12,603 bases of DNA, taken from positions 1 through 12,603 of the forward strand of contig NZQO01000010.1 in assembly GCA_002693605.1 (NCBI GenBank), given 5' to 3'. Under the pieces are notes generated by a model, which was given only the letters and a program-made list of their open reading frames with translations, ran no database searches and was not told where the DNA came from. Below, piece after piece: positions 11,500 to 12,603 of the stretch. A program made the translations under genes and the position numbers. The first letter of the stretch is position 1; each line of letters begins with the position of its first letter. The stretch is from Flavobacteriaceae bacterium. Its GTDB lineage: Bacteria; Bacteroidota; Bacteroidia; Flavobacteriales; Flavobacteriaceae.

Positions 11500-12603
11500 A
11501 TGGGAATGAACGTAACGCAAAAATTAATTAAGGAGCATTTAGTCAAGGGAAAAATGGTGCCGGGAGAAGAAATAGGCCTGAAAATTGACCAGGCATTGCT
11601 TCAGGACGCCACTGGAACCTTGGTTCAACTAGAGCTGGAGGCTATGAAACTGGATCGTGCCAAAACCGAGGTGGCGGTACAGTATGTAGACCATAACCTG
11701 TTGCAAACAGATTACAAAAATGCAGACGACCACGTATTTCTTCACAGTGCCGCACAAAAATTTGGCCTGTGGTTTAGTAGGCCAGGCAACGGTGTTAGCC
11801 ACCCCGTTCATATGGAGCGCTTTGGAAAGCCGGGCAAGACCTTGGTGGGTAGTGACAGCCATTCTTGTGCGGCTGGGTCCTTGGGAATGTTGGCCATAGG
11901 CACTGGAGGCCTCGACGTTGCAGCGGCTATTGCCGGACAACCCTATTTTGTGAAAATGCCTCAGGTAATGGGGGTAAAGTTAACGGGTACCCTTCCCAAA
12001 TGGGTTAGTGCCAAAGACGTAATTCTTGAAATGCTGCGTCGGCACGATGTCAAGGGCGGTGTGGGTAAGATAATTGAATATTACGGGGAAGGATTAAAGC
12101 AATTAAGCGCTATGGACCGGCACGTTATTGCAAATATGGGTGCAGAACTGGGTGCAACCACAACGGTATTTCCAAGCGACGAGGAAACCAAGCGATTTTT
12201 GAAGAGTCAGGGTAGGGAAGAGGACTGGCATGAACTTGTGGCAGATGCAGAAAGTACGTACGATCTCTACGAGGAAATTGTACTGGACGATCTCGTTCCA
12301 TTAATCGCCTTGCCAACAAGTCCGGGAAACGTGGTACCAGTGAGGGAAGTTGCCGGCAGAGAAATTAGCCAGGCAGTATTGGGGTCATCCGCAAACCCAG
12401 GACTTCGTGATTTCTGGATTGCGGGTGCAATTGTAGAGGGAAAATCCGTAAATCCTAATGTATCTTTTGATGTGAACCCCACGAGCAGGCAAATAATCCA
12501 AAATATGATAAGTACTAAAGCCTTCGCAAATCTTATTACCGCAGGCGCCCGCTTTCACCAAAGTGGTTGCATGGGATGTATCGGGATGGGGCAGGCGCCT
12601 GCA
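11500..12603 (+). CDS. Aconitase-superfamily hydratase (3'-truncated)
   Basis: The first 368 residues are in the window and the gene continues beyond it. It resembles the roughly 640-residue single-chain bacterial aconitate hydratases related to LeuC plus LeuD. Visible motifs are KIDQALLQDATGT (31-43), YVDHN (64-68), GLWFSRPGNGVSHPVHMERFGKPGKT (88-113), VGSDSHSCAAGSLGMLAIGTGGLD (116-139), MRRHDVKGGVGKIIEYYG-type region, and FPSDEETKRF. Cys357 and Cys360 in SGCMGCIGMGQAPA are two of the three [4Fe-4S] ligands of the family. The third, normally in GSCTN, is Ser297 (GSSANPGLRDF). From memory some related bacterial hydratases also read GSSANPG, so this may be a subfamily trait rather than a mutation. 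Likely citrate/isocitrate isomerisation or a related hydratase reaction; substrate is uncertain. ATG 11506 is an alternative start. Confidence 0.82.
   Translation, partial: MGMNVTQKLIKEHLVKGKMVPGEEIGLKIDQALLQDATGTLVQLELEAMKLDRAKTEVAVQYVDHNLLQTDYKNADDHVFLHSAAQKFGLWFSRPGNGVSHPVHMERFGKPGKTLVGSDSHSCAAGSLGMLAIGTGGLDVAAAIAGQPYFVKMPQVMGVKLTGTLPKWVSAKDVILEMLRRHDVKGGVGKIIEYYGEGLKQLSAMDRHVIANMGAELGATTTVFPSDEETKRFLKSQGREEDWHELVADAESTYDLYEEIVLDDLVPLIALPTSPGNVVPVREVAGREISQAVLGSSANPGLRDFWIAGAIVEGKSVNPNVSFDVNPTSRQIIQNMISTKAFANLITAGARFHQSGCMGCIGMGQAPA

Overview
The window looks like chromosomal DNA of a Bacteroidota bacterium, most likely a flavobacterium. Three things point there: starts with little Shine-Dalgarno sequence and A/T-rich leaders, several upstream sites resembling the Bacteroidota promoter (TTG, 17-23 bp, TAnnTTTG), and protein types common in Flavobacteriia. 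These assignments rest on reading motifs in the sequence; no database search was possible.

Layout. Bases 1-448 are the 3' end of a 2-oxoacid dehydrogenase E1 gene (transketolase C-terminal domain). Bases 548-1935 are a small cell-envelope operon: a 53-residue DUF1328 membrane peptide, a lipocalin-like lipoprotein, and a glycine-zipper/OmpA lipoprotein whose start overlaps the preceding stop. It ends in a strong intrinsic terminator at 1957-1994.

Bases 2024-7721 hold the most notable content, a compact seven-gene biosynthetic cluster. In order it encodes a FAD-dependent oxidoreductase, a SAM methyltransferase, a type III polyketide synthase (Cys-His-Asn triad intact), an enoyl-ACP-reductase-like SDR with a Y-x6-K motif, a FabZ-like dehydratase, a FabF-like ketosynthase (Cys-His-His intact) and an acyl carrier protein. 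Gaps are 3-10 bp or short overlaps, so it reads as one transcript. My model is that the last four genes form a private partial type II fatty acid synthase. It would build a (probably saturated) acyl-ACP starter, borrowing the ketoreductase and malonyl transacylase of primary metabolism. The type III PKS would extend and cyclise that chain to an alkyl-resorcinol, pyrone or phloroglucinol-type lipid, and the methyltransferase and flavoenzyme would decorate the ring. An RlmI-like rRNA methyltransferase (7735-8961) follows the ACP by 13 bp and may ride on the same transcript.

After the cluster come a small secreted protein of unknown function (9058-9420) and a shared bidirectional terminator (9441-9465). 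Three minus-strand genes follow: a cysteine-free ArsC/thioredoxin-fold protein, a short ribosome hibernation factor (HPF type), and a TerC-family membrane protein. From 11500 to the window end, on the plus strand, runs the first 368 codons of an aconitase-superfamily hydratase in which the first of the three expected Fe-S cysteines is a serine. No tRNA, rRNA, CRISPR array, insertion sequence or integrase was seen, and no stretch longer than 300 bases lacks a gene.
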